From a virus: a DNA stretch of 21,697 bases. The position numbers and the translations under genes are program-made. The notes below the pieces were generated by a model. The model was not told the origin of the DNA. It did not search any database and saw only the letters and a program-made list of their open reading frames with translations. Of this stretch, positions 19,201 through 21,697 are shown piece after piece (position 1 is the first letter of the stretch; the number at the start of each line of letters is the position of its first letter). Location: the IMG/VR virus record IMGVR_UViG_3300046557_000855, positions 1 through 21,697 of that record; one strand, 5' to 3'.

Positions 19201-21697
19201 AACCGTCGTAAAGGTCGGGGCGGACGCTTCCGGCTATACCGCAGAGCTCGACAAGGCTCGCAAGTCTGCCAACTCGTTCATTGCGACGCAGTCCGAGCTG
19301 GCGAAACGGACAGAGCTTGCTCAGGACGCGATCGCCGAAGCCACGGCCAACGGATCAGATGCCAGTGCGAGAGCGGTCAAAAGCTTTACCGACGCACTGC
19401 TGAAGAACGCGTCGACGGCAGGGAAATCGCGCGCCGAGATTCTGGCGATGCGTGCGGCCAATCTCGGTCTTACCGACTCGGTCAAGCCCTACATCGACCA
19501 GATCGCGAAGGCGTCGGAACATACGCACGGATTCAGCCTCGAGTCTGCCGGCGCCAAGCGCGAACTGCTGGTGTTAGGCCATGAGCTTTCGCAGGGAAAC
19601 TACAAGCAATTCGGTGGATCGATGCTTGTTATGGCTGAGCGTACGGGTGCTTTCACGGCCATCCTGCAGCCCGCAGTATTGGCAACTGGCGCATTCATCG
19701 GCGTGCTGGCGCTTGCTACTCATGCCACGTTTGCGGCGCGCGAAGAGCTGGCGTCGTACGGCGAGACCGTCGAGAAGATTTCGAAGCAGACCGGGCTTTC
19801 GACGGATGACGTCCAGAGATTCGGCTTTGCGGCGAAGACTGTCGGTGTCGAAACGAAAGATGCGGCGTCGGCGCTCGGCGATCTGACGAAGGCGCAGAAC
19901 GAAGCGCAGCACGGCAACAAGGATGCCGCCGCCGCGTTCGCGGCCGTGGGTATCTCGATGGCGGCGCTTAAGAATTCGAGCCCGGATCAACTGCTCGGCA
20001 AGGTTGCAGACGCGTTTTCGAAGAGCGCCGACGGAGCAGGAAAGGCGGCCCTCGCCAACGAGCTGTTCGGTGACAAGGGCAAAGACCTGATCCCGTTGCT
20101 GGATCAGGGCGCAGCGCACCTCTCCGCGCTGGGCGTCGTCGCTGATCAGGTTGGTGCCGTTCTGTCGTCAGGCATGATCGCGCAACTATCGGCGTTGCAG
20201 GAGCAGCTCGAGCTGTCGCACGCAAAGATGGACGCGATGACGCTCGCCGCGAAGACGGCACTGTTGCCGACGATCATCAACCTGACGAACGCACTGGCCG
20301 ACAACGTCGCCCTGAAGCCGCTGCTGAACGACTTCTATACAGGCGTCGCGTTCATCATGAAGACGGCCGCGAGCGCGATTGCAACGGTGGTGGTGGGCTT
20401 CGAGCAGACGTCGGAGGTCATCGCGACTCTCGCCACGGTCACCTATTACGGGATGACCGGGCAGTTCAGGATGGCGGCCGATGCGGCTCAGGTTGGATAC
20501 GACAACCTGAAGAAGCAGGGGCAAGGCTACGCGCAGTTCATGAACACGTTGTGGAGCAATATCACTCCCAGCCCGACACATAGCATCGCACCGACGCAGC
20601 AGATCAATTTCGCGAAGGGCGACAACTCACCGAAACCATACCAGGAGAGCCGCGGTGATTCGCTACTAGACCAGGCGAGGCAGGCGCAGGCGTCCCTGCA
20701 GGCGTCGCTCGACGGGCAGGAGAAGCTCACTGGCTGGGCGGCGAAGGAGGTCGAGCTGCGCTCGCAAATCGACGACTTCGCGGGCAAGACGTTGTCGAAG
20801 GTGCAGCAGAGCATTCTGGCGAACAGGCAGGCGCTGCTCGATCAGTACAGCCTGAATGCGTCGCTTGAGCAGCAGCTCGATCTGCGTACGCGAATGGACA
20901 AGCTGAACACGGAGGCGCGCGAGACCAACATCAAGATCGTGAACCAGAACGACGCGATCGCGGAGCAGCACCAGATCGAGTTGACGACGTTGGGTCTTGG
21001 GACGAAGGAGCGTCAGCGTCAGGTCGATCTGCTCAAGATCGAAACCGACCGACAGAAGGAGCTGGCCGAGTGGGCGAAGAAAGCGGCGGCACAGAACCTC
21101 ACCGGCACAGATCAGGACACCGACGAGCGGGCGCTGATCAATCAGCGATACGACTGGCGGCGCACCGAGCAGACGAACTTCAATGCCGGTCAGGATATGG
21201 CGAGTGCCAACTGGATGTCGGGTGCAAAGACCGGGCTTCAGGACATCATCGATAAAACGAACGACCTCGCCAGCGCGGCCAATGGAGCGGCGACGGATGC
21301 GATCAGCAATCTGGGCGACACGATCGCTAATTTCGTCACGACCGGAAAGCTCAGTTTTAGCGACTTTGCCAGATCGGTGGTCGCGAGTTTCGTGAAGATG
21401 GAGGCGGAAGCGTTTATCGCAAAGAGTGTGCTGGGTGCGTTCAACTTCTTTGGCGGCTCATCCGGCGCGTCTGCTGCTTCGACAAGCACGCCGGCCGATC
21501 TGATAGCCGGCTACACCGGCAAGGCGACTGGCGGCCTGATTACCGGGCCAGGCAGCGGCACGAGTGACAGCATCCCGATCCGTGTTTCGAACGGCGAGGG
21601 CATCGTCACTGCGGAGGGCATGAAGCGGCTCGGTGAACCGGGGCTGAACGCTATCAACAGTGGTGCGAGCGTACATGGTATGGCGCGGTTCGCTACG
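19190..21697 (+). CDS. tail tape measure protein (partial, runs off the window)
   Basis: An 836-codon open frame without stop at the window edge. It starts at MADETVVKVGADASGYTAELDKARKSANSF with AGGAGG 7 bases before the ATG. The first 150 residues match the TMP N-terminal domain type; a hydrophobic segment follows at about 153-183 (AFTAILQPAVLATGAFIGVLALATHA), then long helical coiled-coil regions rich in Ala, Gln and Lys (ARQAQASLQASLDGQEKL.., LEQQLDLRTRMDKLNTEARETN). Near the edge is the lambda-type C-terminal motif ATGGLITGPGSGTSDSIPIRVSNGEG, with MKRLGEPGLNAIN. The protein sets tail length. Most of the protein is therefore present and the true end should be close. Confidence 0.93.
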   Translation, partial: MADETVVKVGADASGYTAELDKARKSANSFIATQSELAKRTELAQDAIAEATANGSDASARAVKSFTDALLKNASTAGKSRAEILAMRAANLGLTDSVKPYIDQIAKASEHTHGFSLESAGAKRELLVLGHELSQGNYKQFGGSMLVMAERTGAFTAILQPAVLATGAFIGVLALATHATFAAREELASYGETVEKISKQTGLSTDDVQRFGFAAKTVGVETKDAASALGDLTKAQNEAQHGNKDAAAAFAAVGISMAALKNSSPDQLLGKVADAFSKSADGAGKAALANELFGDKGKDLIPLLDQGAAHLSALGVVADQVGAVLSSGMIAQLSALQEQLELSHAKMDAMTLAAKTALLPTIINLTNALADNVALKPLLNDFYTGVAFIMKTAASAIATVVVGFEQTSEVIATLATVTYYGMTGQFRMAADAAQVGYDNLKKQGQGYAQFMNTLWSNITPSPTHSIAPTQQINFAKGDNSPKPYQESRGDSLLDQARQAQASLQASLDGQEKLTGWAAKEVELRSQIDDFAGKTLSKVQQSILANRQALLDQYSLNASLEQQLDLRTRMDKLNTEARETNIKIVNQNDAIAEQHQIELTTLGLGTKERQRQVDLLKIETDRQKELAEWAKKAAAQNLTGTDQDTDERALINQRYDWRRTEQTNFNAGQDMASANWMSGAKTGLQDIIDKTNDLASAANGAATDAISNLGDTIANFVTTGKLSFSDFARSVVASFVKMEAEAFIAKSVLGAFNFFGGSSGASAASTSTPADLIAGYTGKATGGLITGPGSGTSDSIPIRVSNGEGIVTAEGMKRLGEPGLNAINSGASVHGMARFAT

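Noticed and set aside
1-21697. CRISPR array, tRNA gene, insertion sequence or retron
   Set aside because: I saw no regularly spaced repeats, no tRNA-like cloverleaf with CCA end, no transposase and no reverse transcriptase in any frame.

Overview
This window is the left and central part of a temperate siphovirus prophage, or an excised phage genome. Its GC content (about 60%) and gene styles point to a host in the Burkholderiaceae, such as Burkholderia, Paraburkholderia or Caballeronia. That assignment comes from composition and family resemblance, not from a database search. No host gene, integrase or attachment site is visible. The prophage therefore continues beyond the left edge (an AlpA/excisionase-like gene sits there) and beyond the right edge (the tape measure gene is cut off).

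Layout. (1) 1-3255, minus strand: a tightly packed leftward operon of eight small or accessory genes, most overlapping or a few bases apart. It holds two small membrane proteins, a possible winged-helix protein, an orphan ParB-like protein and an AlpA regulator. It starts from a promoter with a perfect TTGACA -35 box and a repressor-type operator in its spacer. (2) 3360-4657: the immunity region. A 165-aa XRE-type repressor and an overlapping membrane-protein gene read leftward, and a small Cro-like gene reads rightward. Operator-like dyads related to TCCGYATRCGGA lie on both sides. (3) 4763-9526, plus strand: the early rightward genes. These are a CII/CP76-like regulator, an unknown protein, a large primase-helicase and a four-CXXC zinc-finger protein that may be the late antiterminator. 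A 130-bp palindromic array of 8-bp repeats lies between the last two and is a candidate replication origin. (4) 9703-9733: a strong intrinsic terminator at the early/late boundary. (5) 9750-21697: HK97-type packaging, head and tail genes in near-canonical order: HNH nuclease, candidate cos region, TerS, TerL, portal, ClpP-like protease, capsid, unknown, connector, head closure, tail terminator, tail tube, G/GT chaperones with a -1 frameshift, gp10-like protein, and tape measure.

How it works together. The repressor probably holds the lytic genes off through two operator clusters. After induction, the Cro-like and CII-like proteins change expression, the primase-helicase starts replication at or near the palindromic array, and the zinc-finger protein may let RNA polymerase read through the 9.7-kb terminator into the packaging and morphogenesis genes.

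The most unusual points are: a primase-helicase that appears to carry an FtsK-gamma winged helix between its Toprim and VapE domains; the palindromic repeat array after that gene; a recurring AAAGTNACTTT dyad close to module and gene boundaries; an HK97 gp10-like gene that has moved next to the tape measure gene, with an 18-codon mini-ORF in its usual place; and strong hairpins on both sides of the capsid gene.
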